Positions 1-12,468 of a stretch of DNA of 64,000 nucleotides are shown piece after piece; the first letter of the stretch is position 1; every line of letters starts with the position of its first letter. The translations under genes were made by a program, and so were the position numbers. The DNA comes from Climacium dendroides (taxonomy: Eukaryota > Streptophyta > Bryopsida > Hypnales > Climaciaceae). The notes beneath the pieces are model-generated. The model made no database searches. It saw nothing but the letters and a program-made list of their open reading frames with translations, and was not told the origin of the DNA. The stretch covers positions 12,508,001 through 12,572,000 of the forward strand of contig OX467088.1 in assembly GCA_950106755.1 (NCBI GenBank), written 5' to 3'.

Positions 1-184
1 AATTAATTATGCAAATAATTGGATGCTTAATGTAAATTTTTATTTACCAATTTTTTTTACAATCAACTCCCCTAAACAATTGTATAGCAGAACACTCCCC
101 ATGTTTTAGAAACCTACGTGCGGCGGAAAATGTAATACATGTATACATCCTAAAATTAAATTTTTTTTCCAAAAATAAATTATG

Positions 185-1400
185 AATAGATTGTGCTGCT
201 TTAAAAGTTTATGTTTTGAATTATTGATATTTTTTATGCTAATAGTAATTAGTTGTAAATTTTTAAAGAAAAAATATACATTATAAAGCTAAAAATAACT
301 TTCACACCTCTATATTATATAAGGAAAAAAAAATTGAAAAATGAAAAAAATATTCTATAGAATAGATTTCTATTGAAAGTTTATTTTTGTTGAATATTGA
401 TGCAATAGTCATCATCATGTGATCTCTATAAATATTTTAGTTGAAAACCATGCCATTTTAATTCATTTTTCAACCTTTTCTAGACAACATACCTTATGTT
501 ATTTGGAATTGAAATTTTTGTCAATAGAACCTTTAGTCATTGTTAAACAAAGCTCAAAATTTTAGGATGAAATTATAGTTTATTCCAAAGTAAATAGGGG
601 GTCAAAAATCACTTCGCCGGGATATCAGAAAATATTTACCCTCAAACAATATTGTTTGTATTTTACCAAGAAAATTATGGACTTTTAGTCATATGGCTTC
701 ACTGGCTTTCGAACTCTACGGCTTCAATTAAGTGGCCTTATATGTGGTGGTATTAAAATTCTATGATTTTTGTTGTGACTCTTTACAAAGTAATGCACCT
801 TATATATTTGATACAAAAATATATATATGCACCTCCTTTTATTACAAAAAAAAAATCAGCTAAATTGGTTTTAACTTAGAAGTTGGAATTATAATTTTTA
901 CTTCAAAGTCAATATTAACAAATCTCGGAGGGTGCACTCCCCCTTTTTTTGATGTTAGCATGCGAACAAAACTTTGAACCCCCTATATACTTTTTGAATT
1001 TTAAATAAAATTAAAAAATATATATATATATAACCAAATTCTTTTACTTTGAAAGTTTATGTTTTGAATTATTGATATTTTTATTTGTTAATAATAATTA
1101 GTTACAAATTTTTGAAGTAAAAAGATACACTATAGAACTAAAAAATAACTTCCATATCCCTATATTATATAAGAAAAAATTGTTTAAAAAATGAACAAAA
1201 AATTCCTAAAAATAACTCTTTGAGTTGAATATTGATACAATGGTCATCTAAATGTGTTCTCTAAAAATATTTGAGTTAAAAAAATATACCATTTTAGTGC
1301 ATTTTTAACCTTTAGAAGTCATTTCATATTTTATTTGAGTTTGAAATTTTGGGAATAGAATCCTATAGTCATTAGTAAACAATGCTCAAAATTTGAAGTT
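185..1400. repeat. Two ~400-bp direct repeats (about 190-600 and 1040-1400)
   Basis: The stretch beginning with AAAGTTTATGTTTTGAATTA near 203 recurs near 1048. Collinear similarity continues through the motif TGAATATTGATRCAATRGTC and the sequence after it. The spacing is about 845 bp. The copies are clearly diverged and carry no coding potential. Confidence 0.7.
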
Positions 1401-1660
1401 AAAATTCTAGTTTATTAGAAACCACTTGTTCATACATGGTTGGTTGACAGTTGTAATAGAACTAAGTGCACCCCTAGGTAACAAATAAGAAAACTCCATT
1501 GGATATTGGTCTTAGAAAAATTACACGTGCAATTTTAGTAATAAGTGTGGAATCTTGAATAAAAGATCCCTTCATTTATCACGTTGTCTCCCTTTGATAG
1601 AACCAAAATACTTATTATTTCTTGTCATAAGTAAAACTTAAAATGTTAATGAAGTCATTT

Positions 1661-1680
1661 ATTATTATTATTATTATTAT
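1661..1680. repeat. (ATT)n microsatellite
   Basis: A perfect run of about seven ATT units in AT-rich intergenic DNA. Confidence 0.95.
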
Positions 1681-3739
1681 AAAAACTTGAATTTAAATTT
1701 AAAAAATTATCTTTGAATATGTCTTTTAGGTATAATGTTGAATTTTTTTCAATCAAAAGATCATCTTTTGTATAAAATGACCACATAGGATTATATCACC
1801 CTCAAAGAATAATATTTTAATATTTTTTTCTGAAAGCTTCATTAATGCCTTATGTTAGAGATAAATTCAAATAATTATAAGAATGTTATTTTTTTCTAAG
1901 TATATGTGAAGTATATTTTTGATAGGCTTCAAAAATGACTAATCATTAAATTGCTATAGCATCCATCCATTAATTGAATAATAAATGATTTAAAAAAATT
2001 CTTCATCCAATTCATAATTTCATATTCACTAGAGATTTGTTTTAAGAAAGATAGTGTAATATATCAATCAAATTATGAAACATTACATTTTATGAAACAA
2101 TGATAAACATATTTTTTTTATCATGGGGTCAACCATCTTTAAGTAGAATTTTTAAATCAATATCTTCACAAATATTGTTTTTTTTTTACCTCCAAACTAT
2201 AGTCAAATTATCTTGGAGTTTAATGGATCAAGGTGAGGGAATTATGGAAGCAAAAATTACACAATTATGATTCCTCCTAATGAATCCATTCTTCAGATAA
2301 AAAATTAATGAGTGCCAAAGTTGGTTTATTTACCTTATTAGAAGAATGGCTTCAAAGTCAAATCCAAATCTTTACAAGGATGGTAGTGCATAAAAGAAAA
2401 AAGAATTATTTGATGGTGAATTTAAACCCTAAAATTAAAGATCATAGATTAGGAACCAAGAATCTAACTTGTATTCAAAAAAACTCTAAAATTTTGTTTG
2501 TCACTTTTTTGAAGTTGCTCTAATGTCCATCAAAATTTGAAACCAAAATTGCATTTACATGTGTGAAAAAATACATTGAAATAATATTAAAATGTCAAAA
2601 TTTTGAGAAAAATGATGTCAAGTGTACATTGTATCAATACATTTTTAGTACCAAATTTACTAAGCATTTTGGAACACCTTTGAAATGCACAATCTAACTC
2701 CTCCTGCCCAAGGGAATTCAAGTTGGGTTCTTGAACCAAGAAAAATAATTTAAATACATCTAAAAACACCCAAGTAATCCTTTAAATGTAATTCCTATTA
2801 ATAAACTATCTAAATTTTGTTGGATCTTCTTGGAAGTTAATAAAATATTCCAGATGATGTTAGCATGCAAATTTGAATACCATATGATAAGGATCTACCC
2901 AATGAAGGTCTTTGCTTGTAGTACACTCTTAGTTTTCAAGTATTGTCCTACTCAAACTTCTTCAAATGTAGTTGTCAATTCAAAGTCTCCTTTCCATTGA
3001 TCCAAAGCCAATAAACTATAGATTTTCAAAATGCTTATAAAAAGTACACTCAAACATCTATAATAAGCTTTCATAAATATAAATTTTGATTTAGAATGAA
3101 CTAAAGACTTCAAATAAAAAAAATTTGCTTTTGGATATTGGTCTCTAATCTAAAAAAATTGGATTTGCTTCAAATTTAGACTTAATTATTTATGAAACTA
3201 ATTCCAAATAATTAAAATTTAGAATAATTTGAAAATTAAAAAATACATGTCCATTAATTAAATCATTCTAGTACACAAGTGAAATTGTCCTAGGGGTATA
3301 GTAGACTCTCAAAGAAATGAACAATTTTTATCAAAAAGAGTTTAAAACAAAATTCACTTACTAACAACTCTCAAGCATTTTGCATATTTATGATCCAAAA
3401 ACCTTATACAAATAAATATGATCTCAACAATTGATTGTGATTTATTAAATCTAAGGCAACTTGTAAAATCTCAATAAAAATGTAAGAGAAGAATCGGTGT
3501 ACAAAATCTCTACTTCTAAAATAATGCTATGTCTACACCACAATTGGAAAATTAGATAGTTGGATAATGTAAAAAATCCTAATTTAAAAACAAAATTTAT
3601 GAATTCATTCTAAAATCACTATTTGTGTAAGAAATCTGTGCTTTTTTCATTCTTTAATATGGATCATTGCAAGCAGGATTGCAAGAAACACTAATTTGTT
3701 TTGTGTCAAAGCACAATTGTGAGCCTAGAATCTTAAGCC

Positions 3740-3960
3740 TATGAGCTTAGACTCCTATATTATAGATACCTTCTATGGTTATAGAATATTTATGTAATAG
3801 GTGCCCATATCAAAAGTGTTTATGATATAGATAACTATGTTATAGATACCTTCCATATATTTTATAAGTGTTTAAATTATATGCACCTTCAATAGTTGTA
3901 CAATACCTACTTACACCTAGACTCAAGGCTTGTGGGCTTATATTTTTAAGCTTACATGCT
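3740..3960. repeat. Degenerate CTATA-rich minisatellite, inverted relative of 63.3-63.76 kb
   Basis: Short irregular units of the form TATAGATACCTTCTATGGTT recur here. The reverse-complement pattern (AACCATAAAAGGTGCCTATA and similar) recurs at 63290-63760. Both blocks also share the flanking words for a bracketing sequence ending in a TAAGCTTACATGC-like stretch. No coding potential is seen. Confidence 0.55.
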
Positions 3961-4992
3961 AGCCGTTGTTGGGATTTTAGGGGTTAAACATCACTTCTAT
4001 ATGTCACTAATATACATTGATTTCCTTCCTAATTTGTTCAAGCTTCTCTCTTGCTACGCAAAATTCCAACCATAATGTTATTAAGCAAGTCAAAACATTC
4101 TGTGTTGCAAATGGATATCTCAATAAATCCACCAAGAATTAAAATGATTTTGAGTATTAATTATGTATTAGTTTCATTATATCTTGTGTTAGCTTTATTT
4201 CATATATATTTTGCACACAACCATTTCAATCTATCATAGTGGATTTATACAAATGACAAGTAAAAAGAAAAATCTACAATTGTCAAATTGTTAATACCTT
4301 CAGTTGCAAAGTAACCATAATATAGTTCACAAGTATGCGACAATTCAAAACATTGTTAAATAGGATCTAAACAAAGAATCATCCTTTTGCAATTTGTGTA
4401 AACTACATAGGCTTGTCCACATTTCTATCTACATACTTAGTTGTCCTTTTAAGTTAAATGGAACCATATTTAGTAGGAGACCAATAAGCTACATCCATCT
4501 CAACTAAAGTAGCCGATTCTAAAAGAGTTCAAGCTCTAAAAGTGTTCTCTAATAAGAAAATACATACAACATTGATGTACTTACTGTGCTATTCCCTGTA
4601 ATACCCAAAGTGATCCAACAAGCATAAATAGGGACACTTTTAGAACCTAGTGGAATCCCAAACTTCACGAATTCCAAAAGTTGAAAACAGCTTGCAATAT
4701 AGAATGATGTACCAACATCCATTTTCTTTAAAAACTTTAGCACTAAAAAACATTTCAAAGGGTCTAACACGAGTTCCTAAGCTTGCTAACACTTCTCAAA
4801 TGATCGCTCCAAGCACCTCGCGACTAACACATCACACATACAGTTCCGGAAGAACCCCATCGATACTTCTGCAATCTGCATGGGCTAAGAACGGCAGGAC
4901 TGTCCCCTTGAAAAAACAGTACTCAAAGCTCCACTGGGAGACCAAAGAATGCAGCTGAAGCTCGCTCAATTCTTCACGGAAGTCCCTCAGTT

Positions 4993-7593
4993 TCACTGAA
5001 GTCGGTTCTTCACTGGAGTTTTTCTTCGAATTCCATTGGGCGGAGGCAGAGGAGCAATGGTTGGTATCTGGATTATAGGGCGTTGAGATTTCAAGGCACC
5101 CACATTTGCAGCAGTCTTTCTGGCTGCAACATAATGTCTCTTGGGCACATTCTTGGGCATCTGCTGCTGCAATTGCTCTCCATCTGAGTCATCGTCGAGG
5201 TTTGAAACCCCTGTGGAAGGTTTGTGGACGTTCTTTGCAACTTGAGTATGGCTAGGAGTGTCATCCCGAGCGATTGGAGGAGAGATGTTAGCCGATTTGG
5301 GATGAAGTGAAGGCGAAGATAGATCGAGGTTTGTGTGACTTTCTGGCAAGCCCACAATGCTGGAGTCGTGGTTGTGTTGAAAACCCGTTGCAGCTTGCTT
5401 CCTCTGTTGTGCATCTGCGCGTTGACGAGCTTTCCTTTCCTCTCTCCGCTGTTTGTGATATATATACTCACAAAGCGTGTGGACCTTCACGGCAATGTTG
5501 CTGCAGCATTGTGAACTCCTGGTGCCATCTTTGGAATTGGGGCGGTGACCATACTGTACCCTAGTTTGGACGTCCGCCTTTGGAGCGATCCAAGGTTTGA
5601 ATGCTGATGAGTGCTTCGGAATGCCTGAATTTGGAGAGAGCGAGGTGTTGCCATAGTCTCTGAGTCGTTGTAAGCTCCTGTGGTAGTAGCAGAGGGTATC
5701 ATCTGCCATCGCCATCATGCAACACCGCCAGTCCCCCGTATCGTCTTTCAGGACGATGCACCTTTGGCCAGTGTGTACTTCCGTCGTGGCGAGGATTTCA
5801 GCCTGAGTTGCCTGCAAGCCATCTGGAATGGGATGGTCATGGTGAGCAAGCTTCTCATCATCTGATGAAGGAGATTTCCGCTTTCTGCTTGACGTCCAGA
5901 ATGGCTTATGTAAGACCAGTTGTGAATCTGTTGGACCTGAAACCGAAGAAAGCATTTGCAGGTCGCCGATGCTCTGGTGCATCTCTTCTAACTCCGTCGC
6001 CTGTTCGGACATAGCTGCAATTGCAATCGCCTTCTTGGCCTTCTGAAATGCTTTCCTCCGAGTTCGGCCGCCTCCTGGGATGTGAGGTAACACAACAAAG
6101 CTTCTGTCAACTCATGCCGAACGTCGTGAGTACAGTAAGGTCTAATTCAGGGTAAGGGTTTAGTGTTTGCAGCGTGCACATATGCGGGGAATTTAAGGAA
6201 CTCGATCTTGCGTACCTTCATGTGTATCCACCGAGAGGCCGGCCTGCACTGTTGCTGGAGTTGAATGCTGACTGGATAGAACGGTTTTGCTCGAGGATGC
6301 CCCATAACAACGTGAAGTACTTGCAATGTTCGCAGGGCTGCGCTTGGGTTGAGGTGCAAGGTAGTGGTAGCCCTTTGCTTCGAGAAAGTATGGGTTGGTC
6401 TTCAAGTGCCTCCGCACTAGCATCTTCCAGTCAGCTCCAAGACCCAGCACCTCTGCCGGCTTCTCAAAGCATATGAAAAGCTCTTGCACTGTGATGGGGC
6501 CACCCAAAAGCTGCAAATGCAATGCGTACAGCAGGGAGCCTTCCGGTGCTTTAGAGGGGTCAAGCGTGGATGGGAGCTCGGAGTCTGTTTCGCTTTCCGG
6601 TGCTTCAGAGGGGTCAACCGTGAATGGGAGCTCGGAGTCTGATTCGCTTTCCGGTGCTTCAGAGGGGTCAACCGTGGATGGGAGCTCGGAGTCTGATTCG
6701 CTTTCTTCTATCAGCAGAGGACATAGGTTGCTTATACCCCTAAGTTCTTCACATGCAGCTGCTGCTAGAGCTGCTAGACCCGTCAACTCCTCCGCTTCTT
6801 CACCCTGTTTTTTCATTACCACGTCTCCGTCAACCTGCACCACAGATCCCCGTTCCCTATCTCAAGCGACAGCAATTCGCCAATTGTACTTGGAGAGTAT
6901 GTCCGGCAATGATACCTTATTTCGGGGACGGGCACACTGATCATGCAAGCAATCACGGAGACTTACTTATCCCAGATTATGTAACGTCTGCTGACTCGAT
7001 TTCCACTTCATGGTCTATAGAATCACCCCATGGAAAATTCGAATCAAAGCATACATCCTTTTTCAAAAGCAAAATGCAATTGTGAAAGAGCCGCAGACGT
7101 ACAGACGATTCAAGACAACATCCTACAAAGTTAGAGTTACTTAAACGAACATACATTGTCGTACCATAGACATGCATGTTGCAGTACTGGTGTCTACCTT
7201 AGCTTCACCAGGAAAATTAGGTTTACATCATGACTTCCAACATGTCGTCCATAATATTTGGCAAAAGAGAAAGAAGGAATGCTAATTAATAAATTATAAA
7301 GGTACCTCAAGTGAATTGGCCATGGAAGTCACTCGATCCTCGCCAACTTGGCCCTGCAGGAACGGATTCACAGACCGGACCGCCACCTCCTTACCAGTCT
7401 CCATCTCCGGCAACAACTCCTCTGACTCCGTCGACGGTGCGGTAGAGTTTCTCTGAGCATGGGAATAGTCAATCGAGAGCTCGGCATCTCCCATACCAAC
7501 CTCATCTTCATGCTTTTCATTTCCTTGAGACGACTGAAGCAAAGGTCGAAGCGACGGTTGGGCGCTCCGACCATGCGGCTTTCTGATCCTCAT
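4993..7593 (-). CDS. WRC-motif nuclear-type protein, paralog A (3 coding exons, 662 aa)
   Basis: I infer exons at 7593-7306, 6834-6216 and 6074-4993. All junctions are GT-AG, with phases 0 and 1, and the 1989-nt total is in frame with one terminal stop. The start ATG (7593) opens the conserved reading frame in both paralogs. Visible features are an acidic N-terminus; three tandem 18-residue Ser/Asp/Glu-rich repeats (about 140-194); a compact helical segment at about 195-256 ending KTNPYF..KGYHYLAP, possibly winged-helix; a basic RKRK patch (366-369, likely nuclear localisation signal); and a WRC-like zinc motif with Cys408, Cys420, Cys431 and His434 (C-x11-C-x10-C-x2-H, containing the literal WRC). 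A degenerate second motif follows (Cys497-region C-x10-C, third ligand Ile), then a basic stretch and a Pro-rich basic C-terminus. WRC domains bind zinc and DNA in plant GRF and JmjC proteins. There is no QLQ domain, so this is not a canonical GRF. The specific function is unknown. Confidence 0.78.
6540..6705 (-). repeat. 54-bp coding tandem repeat, three units, in paralog A
   Basis: Three near-identical 54-bp units encode successive 18-residue blocks of the form SESDSELPSTVDPSEAPE. Paralog B at 21130-21200 has a single degenerate unit (SKSDLEFPSCLDPSKAPE). The expansion is therefore private to this copy, and the length keeps the reading frame open. Confidence 0.9.
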
Positions 7594-8341
7594 TCTCCTC
7601 TGCGTAAATCAGACCTGCCGCAACTCCACATCGATTGAGGACTCACCAAGACTGACTTACAACCCCAAAGCAGGCGCAGTCAAACCACGACAGTAGATCA
7701 CTTCCAAACAATCATCTTCGTTTTCAATTCCACATCACGACTTTTTAATTCCTTACGCTAACTCGATGATCATGTTGGAGGCTTAGACCATGATATAACG
7801 GACTGCTCGATCGGACCGACCGAGTCTTCTTTCCACGTGAGGGAAGCATTTATCTATGTACAGCACCTAAATTTGCAATGTTGTGACCATCTAACTAGGC
7901 TAGTACTTGACAATATCGGACGAAACTTCACCAGGAAGACAATTGCAAGATCGAAACTCATTGAAAATTCACAACGTACGCCGCAAAAAGCAGGACCCAT
8001 CAGCCACAACTACGTGACTGGTTTCAGCCGGACGAGCTGGCTACCAAATTGCAAGTTCACCGATCCCATCCAAACAAGGAAGCGCACGAATCCCAAGAAT
8101 CGTCGAAAGCTACTGTAGTTGCTTGATCGATCACGACTTCATTGCGAACACCATCGATCAGTCTGCAGATGCAGGGTACAGAAAGAATGGAACACAAAGC
8201 TAGTTAACCTAATTACGCCGCATCAATCGATCTGGGTATGGGTACGCAGAGTTGAAAGGGAAATGAAAAGCAAACTCACCTGCAGCTGGCGTGGTTGCAG
8301 ACGTGGTTGCGCGCAAATCTGCGAGCAATACTGAATGCGAG

Positions 8342-8395
8342 CTAGCTAGAGAGTTGGAGGCAATGGCGAGAAGAGCGAGAAGGCGCCGCAAGCAT
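8342..8395 (-). promoter_or_regulatory. Conserved 17-codon uORF in the 5'UTR of paralog A
   Basis: The uORF starts ATG at 8395 and stops TAG at 8344-8342, encoding MLAAPSRSSRHCLQLSS. It lies in the inferred non-coding first exon, whose donor is at 8280/8279 (CAG|GTGAGT). A 665-bp 5'UTR intron follows (7615-8279). The same uORF, one residue different, is at 19616-19669 in arm 2. Confidence 0.55.
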
Positions 8396-8463
8396 GAGTC
8401 TGGCAAGAACTGGCGATCAGCAAATGGCGACTGGGGTGGAAATCCACACAGTCAACCGGCCTT

Positions 8464-8469
8464 CTTATA
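8464..8469 (-). promoter_or_regulatory. Candidate TATA box of paralog A
   Basis: TATAAG lies in the context GTGGTATAAGAA, about 185 bp upstream of the 5'UTR donor. It is conserved at the matching place in arm 2 (19543-19548). The transcription start itself cannot be seen. Confidence 0.4.
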
Positions 8470-8544
8470 CCACGGTCTTGGCGGGAAGCACGGGCTTCTC
8501 GATGCATGAGTCTCGCGGTGTGGTCACAACTGGAGATGAGCAGG

Positions 8545-8880
8545 GTGTTTTTTTTTTTCATTTTCTATGAAGTGCCGTAGTGGCGATATTAAATGTAACA
8601 GTGGTGCTCCAAATTTCAACATTCATCCACATAATGAATAGAAAACATCACAGTAGCACATATCACATACTCATAATTTTATTTTCATCCACAATTTGGT
8701 GATTTCATCCAAGATTTTTTTTAATTTGAAGTTTTCTAGGCGATTTACAGGGGTTTTTTCATGTTATTTTTTCTATAGGTGTGGTGCCAGGTCAAAAAAT
8801 TTGGTGCAATTTTGCATTTCTGTAGGTGTGGTGCTAGGTCAAAAAATTTGGTGCAATTTCGCACCAAATCTCCAGAAAAA
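8545..8880. repeat. Dispersed repeat family (copies near 59.65 and 63.46 kb)
   Basis: The core GTGGTGCTCCAAATTTCAAC next to GCGATATTAAATGTAACA recurs in reverse complement at about 59865-59925 and 63565-63625. Each copy is followed by a variable AT-rich body. It sits just upstream of the WRC gene in arm 1. The superfamily is not recognised; clear terminal repeats are not seen. Confidence 0.6.
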
Positions 8881-9547
8881 AAAAAACATTGTAGATGAGC
8901 ATTGATAACACTTATCTAACTTTCTACACTAATAATGAAATTTAGTGTGAACTACCCTCATTGATTTTTAAATGCCATAAGTTTCACTCTTGATAAATAA
9001 TTTTACCAACTATGTTCACAAAGATCCCCTTTGAATAGTATTGATATCCAAGTATGCACTTGATAAGAACTTTCAATAAGAATAAAAACTTATAGTATTT
9101 TCAAATCAATTACTGTGATTATTCTAAATTACATTATTAATGAAGGAAAAATCAATTTGCATCATTTTATATAATCATGGTATAAGTTTGAAAGGGTTTT
9201 AAGTAAATTTTGATTGTAATCACCACATTGATATATGATTGCTTTAAATTTTGTCATTGGATTTTTCAAAGATTAGAAAAATATATGCAATAGAAGATTC
9301 TTTTAGCTTGAAATTTTTCTAATAGTAATTGTTAAATATAATTATATTAGGATTATTGAATTTATGTTTTTTGCTTTCAAAAAATCGAATTGATTTTGCT
9401 TCAAGTTTAAATGTTTAGTATTGTTGTAGTAGGATTTTCATAGTAGTGTAGATATGAATCAATGACACATATACATTTATGACAATGGAAAATTAGCACA
9501 TGATTGATTGTTTAATGTAGAATGGATGGGATTGTTTTGGGATACTA

Positions 9548-9736
9548 TTAATCCCTGGCTAAACCATGGTTGTCATATTAGACAAGTTACTATTCATTTC
9601 TTGTCCTCTAGGACAAGTTACTATTCATCAAATGTACCTCTCAAGTACATTTGATGAATAATAACTTGTCCTACAGGACAAAAAATGAATAGTAACTTCT
9701 CCAGTATGACAACCATGGGCTAAACTTAAGGATTAA
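9548..9736. mobile_element. Hairpin MITE flanked by TTAA
   Basis: This is a near-perfect long palindrome. The left arm contains CATGGTTGTCAT, ACAAGTTACTATTCAT and CAAATGTAC; the right arm repeats these in reverse order. Both ends lie at TTAA (9548-9551 and 9733-9736). It sits at the point where arm 1 similarity to arm 2 is interrupted. It is non-autonomous, with no ORF. Confidence 0.8.
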
Positions 9737-9737
9737 T

Positions 9738-9928
9738 GGGGAATTTCATTAAAATGGTGATATTCCATATGCCATTTTCAAACATTGCAATCTTAACCAC
9801 AAAAAAGTCATTTAGGACTGGTATAAATTCAAATTTGTATCTAGATCTGCTATAGATTTTAGATCATGTGATTTAAAGTGTAAAAGTGCCAAAGTTGTGG
9901 AATGACTATCATTTTAACAAAATTCCCC
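9738..9928. mobile_element. MITE with GGGGAATTTCATTAAAATGG ends, copy 1
   Basis: The left end GGGGAATTTCATTAAAATGG is mirrored by the right end CATTTTAACAAAATTCCCC. It abuts the preceding TTAA hairpin MITE. Related copies are at 12737-12890 and 18719-18930. There is no coding sequence. Confidence 0.75.
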
Positions 9929-10599
9929 ATATTAGTTCCATTTCTATATGGTTGAAGTTCATTCTCAAGTTCAATGTAGCATTTCACTAAATAAAATCTC
10001 AATTCTATAGAGGGTCATTAGAGGGTTATTTGACTTTTGGTAGATGTGCAAATCTAGGGAGTTAAACACTATTTGAAAAGAGCTAATTTTTTTTTTTTGT
10101 AATTGCACATTTTTATGTAGTCAAACAACTAGGCTATATAGAGTCCAAAGTTTTTCTAATATAAATCATATTCAAGTTTCAATGTAGAATATTTTCTACA
10201 TGAAACTATATGTTATCTATCAATGTAAAAAATCTTTATAAGTTTTGTAATGAATTAAAAAAAAAAAAAATTTTAAGATGATGAGTAAATATAAGAAAAA
10301 AATTCAACCATTTTTTTTATATAGAATAAAATAGTTTCAAATCATGATCATCCAAAATACTATCAAAATAAATTTAACATTTATTAATAAGTAATTGATT
10401 AAAATTTATAAATTATATATATAAATAATTTTTTTATTAAAGATGTTGATTTTTTTAAAATTTACTGCAAAAATCAACTTATTGTGATTTTTGAAGTGTA
10501 ATTTGTATATAAAACTACATCAATTGTAATTTATACTATAATAATTTGGAATTTGGAATAAAAATAAAGTTTATAATGAGAATCAATTTTTTGTAATTT

Positions 10600-11761
10600 A
10601 TCCTTAGAAAGGATTTTAAAATAAATAATTAATTTATGAAATACATTAAAAAAATTAAATTATTTGGATTTTAACACATGGAGCTTTCATTTACAAAAAT
10701 TCATTTAATTTTGGGCTTTTTTTCAAAGTTTTGAAATGAAATTTGGAAAGATAACCTCTTATATTAGCTTAAGTTTCACAATTAAAATCAAAACCAAAGT
10801 AGAAATTTTGAAGGTTATAAGTTTAACCAATGGCATCCATTCTTTGAATGCATTAACCTTTAGGGCTTAAGATGGGAAGTTCTTGATGGTTGGATCATAT
10901 AGGTGTTTGTTATATTTCACATTTATCTTATGAAAAAAAAGATAATTTTAAAATAATTTGTCATATTTAAAAAATTGTTAAATATCATTTTATAATATTT
11001 AGAATTGTTATATTCTTAAATAATTACAAAAAACACTTATACTATTTTGCATCATAAGTAGTGTATTGATTTTTTTGGCCATAATTTTTGTGCTCTAGCT
11101 CTAATTGACTCAAGATTTATAGGTAGAGTAGTCATGACTAGTAATTTTTTGGCAAATTTTAAAAAGTGTTCATTGTCCAATTAATGAATGGATGTTAAAG
11201 CAATTTAAAATTGAATTGCTTTAGTATGAAAGATCTAGTTAGTTTCATTATCTTTTTGAAATTATGTAAAAAAAAGAAAAAAGAAAAAAGTGTTTAAATT
11301 TAAATGATAACAAAACTTTGAGGGTGGTTGAGCCTGTAAAGTCTTTTTATACAACAAACTATCTCTAGATTGAAAAAGTTCAACATCATATCTAAAAAGC
11401 ATTTTGATAGATAAAGAATTTTTTAATTTAAACTCAACTTCTTATAATAATGAAAAAAAGATGATTTCATAAGCATCTTATATTTACTCATGACAAAGAT
11501 TAATAATAATTTTGGGTCTCTTAGAAGGAGACAATATGAATGAAGGGGCCTTTTGTTCAAGACTCCACACTTAAGCATACAAAATTTAGCCATAAGTAGT
11601 ACTCAAACTACATTCCTTTCATTGAAATGATTGCCTCCATGCTACAATTAATACTACAATGCATGTGTAGTTTTCTAGAGCTAATATACAATTAGAGTTT
11701 TCTTGTTTCTTAGTATTGAATTTGAAGTGAAAATAATATAATTCCGGTGAAAATTGCTAGG
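10600..11761. other. AT-rich spacer without visible genes
   Basis: This is the inner end of arm 1 and the start of the inverted-repeat spacer. There are only short stop-ridden frames and A/T runs. Weak inverted similarity to 15400-16300 may continue here but I cannot set its edge. Confidence 0.6.
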
Positions 11762-11993
11762 CACTATAAGAATCCTATGTAAGTTTATCTAGACATGGGT
11801 TGTTTAACTTGATGTTGTTCACGTAGATGTTCAATGTAGCAACCCTATGTTTTTATGTCATTGAAGATGTTACAGTGAACGTTAGTGGATGTCAATATTG
11901 ACATAAAAGCATGAGGTTGCTACATTGAACATCTAGGTAAACAGCATCAAGTTAGACAACCCATGTTTAGATAAATATGCGATTCTATTAGTG
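11762..11993. mobile_element. CACTA-type MITE, TSD AGG
   Basis: The termini are CACTATAAGAATC and its mirror GATTCTATTAGTG, with long subterminal inverted repeats (for example GTTGTTTAACTTGATG and CATCAAGTTAGACAAC). The 3-bp target duplication AGG is at 11759-11761 and 11994-11996. CACTA ends with a 3-bp duplication identify the CMC/En-Spm superfamily. The element is 232 bp and non-autonomous. Confidence 0.9.
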
Positions 11994-12468
11994 AGGTTTA
12001 CTTGGTTTAAATGATTAAAAAAAATTCCATAAAACAAGGTGCTCATGAATATTTTTTTATTGAAAACATATAATGCACTTGTGAAAAATCACAACAAAAA
12101 TTATGGAATTTTGAAGCTACATGACTAAAAGTTCATGCTTGGAAGTACAAATGGTGTCATTCAAGGGCAAATTCCATCATTCTAATGGATGACTATTTAG
12201 ACAATCATCTCAAACTATCTAAGACCATCCAAGGGAATTGATTGTAAAAATAATTGATAAATAAAAATTTGTATCAGACGTCTAATTTTTTGCCTTAGGA
12301 CCAATTTTGTCAAAGGTGGATGCTTAAAAGTGGATGCCTTAGCAATCAATGTCAATACTTAAGTAACAAAGTTAACTAATGGAGTCTTTTGGTGAACAAT
12401 GAATGGCTAGGATTTAAAATGGCAAATTCTGGTGTCATATATCATCTACGAATATCATTTTTGTCCAT

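Larger units (their letters stand above)
1..3130. repeat. Diverged direct copy of 36.0-39.7 kb
   Basis: Collinear blocks in the same orientation recur at about 36020-39690. Examples are 1-80 with 36040-36110, 670-800 with 36155-36260, 2040-2600 with 38200-38780, 2640-2900 with 38815-39070 and 2987-3120 with 39540-39680. The copies differ by many substitutions and by private insertions in the downstream copy. No gene is visible; the only ORFs are short and AT-rich. The left boundary lies outside the window. It may be an old transposon body or a segmental duplication. Confidence 0.75.
4005..10600. repeat. Arm 1 of a large inverted duplication
   Basis: Read on the minus strand, this segment matches 16320-24195 on the plus strand in collinear order. 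It runs from the 3' flank (4030 pairs with 24130) through the WRC gene, its 5'UTR exon (8280 with 19724) and the upstream flank (9060-9300 with 17900-18060; 9480-9550 with 17595-17700) to about 10380-10600, which pairs with 16320-16420 plus 17150-17220. Similarity is highest in the exons and decays outward. This arm lacks several insertions present in arm 2, so it records empty sites. The inner edge is fuzzy. Confidence 0.85.

Noticed and set aside
3969..3983. Lone TTTTAGGGGTTAA end near 3.97 kb, and another near 17.59 kb
   Set aside because: These match one end of TTAA-type elements, but I could not find matching opposite ends, so no element is called.
6395..6940. 181-codon plus-strand ORF opposite paralog A
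   Set aside because: It is antisense to the tandem-repeat exon; Ser/Gly-rich sequence results from reading the acidic repeats backwards. Paralog B does not preserve it.
8119..8509. Plus-strand ORFs of 71-72 codons over the 5' region of paralog A, mirrored by a 127-codon minus ORF at 19502-19885
   Set aside because: They are antisense shadows of the 5'UTR exon and intron in the two arms. The 127-codon version crosses the conserved splice donor.
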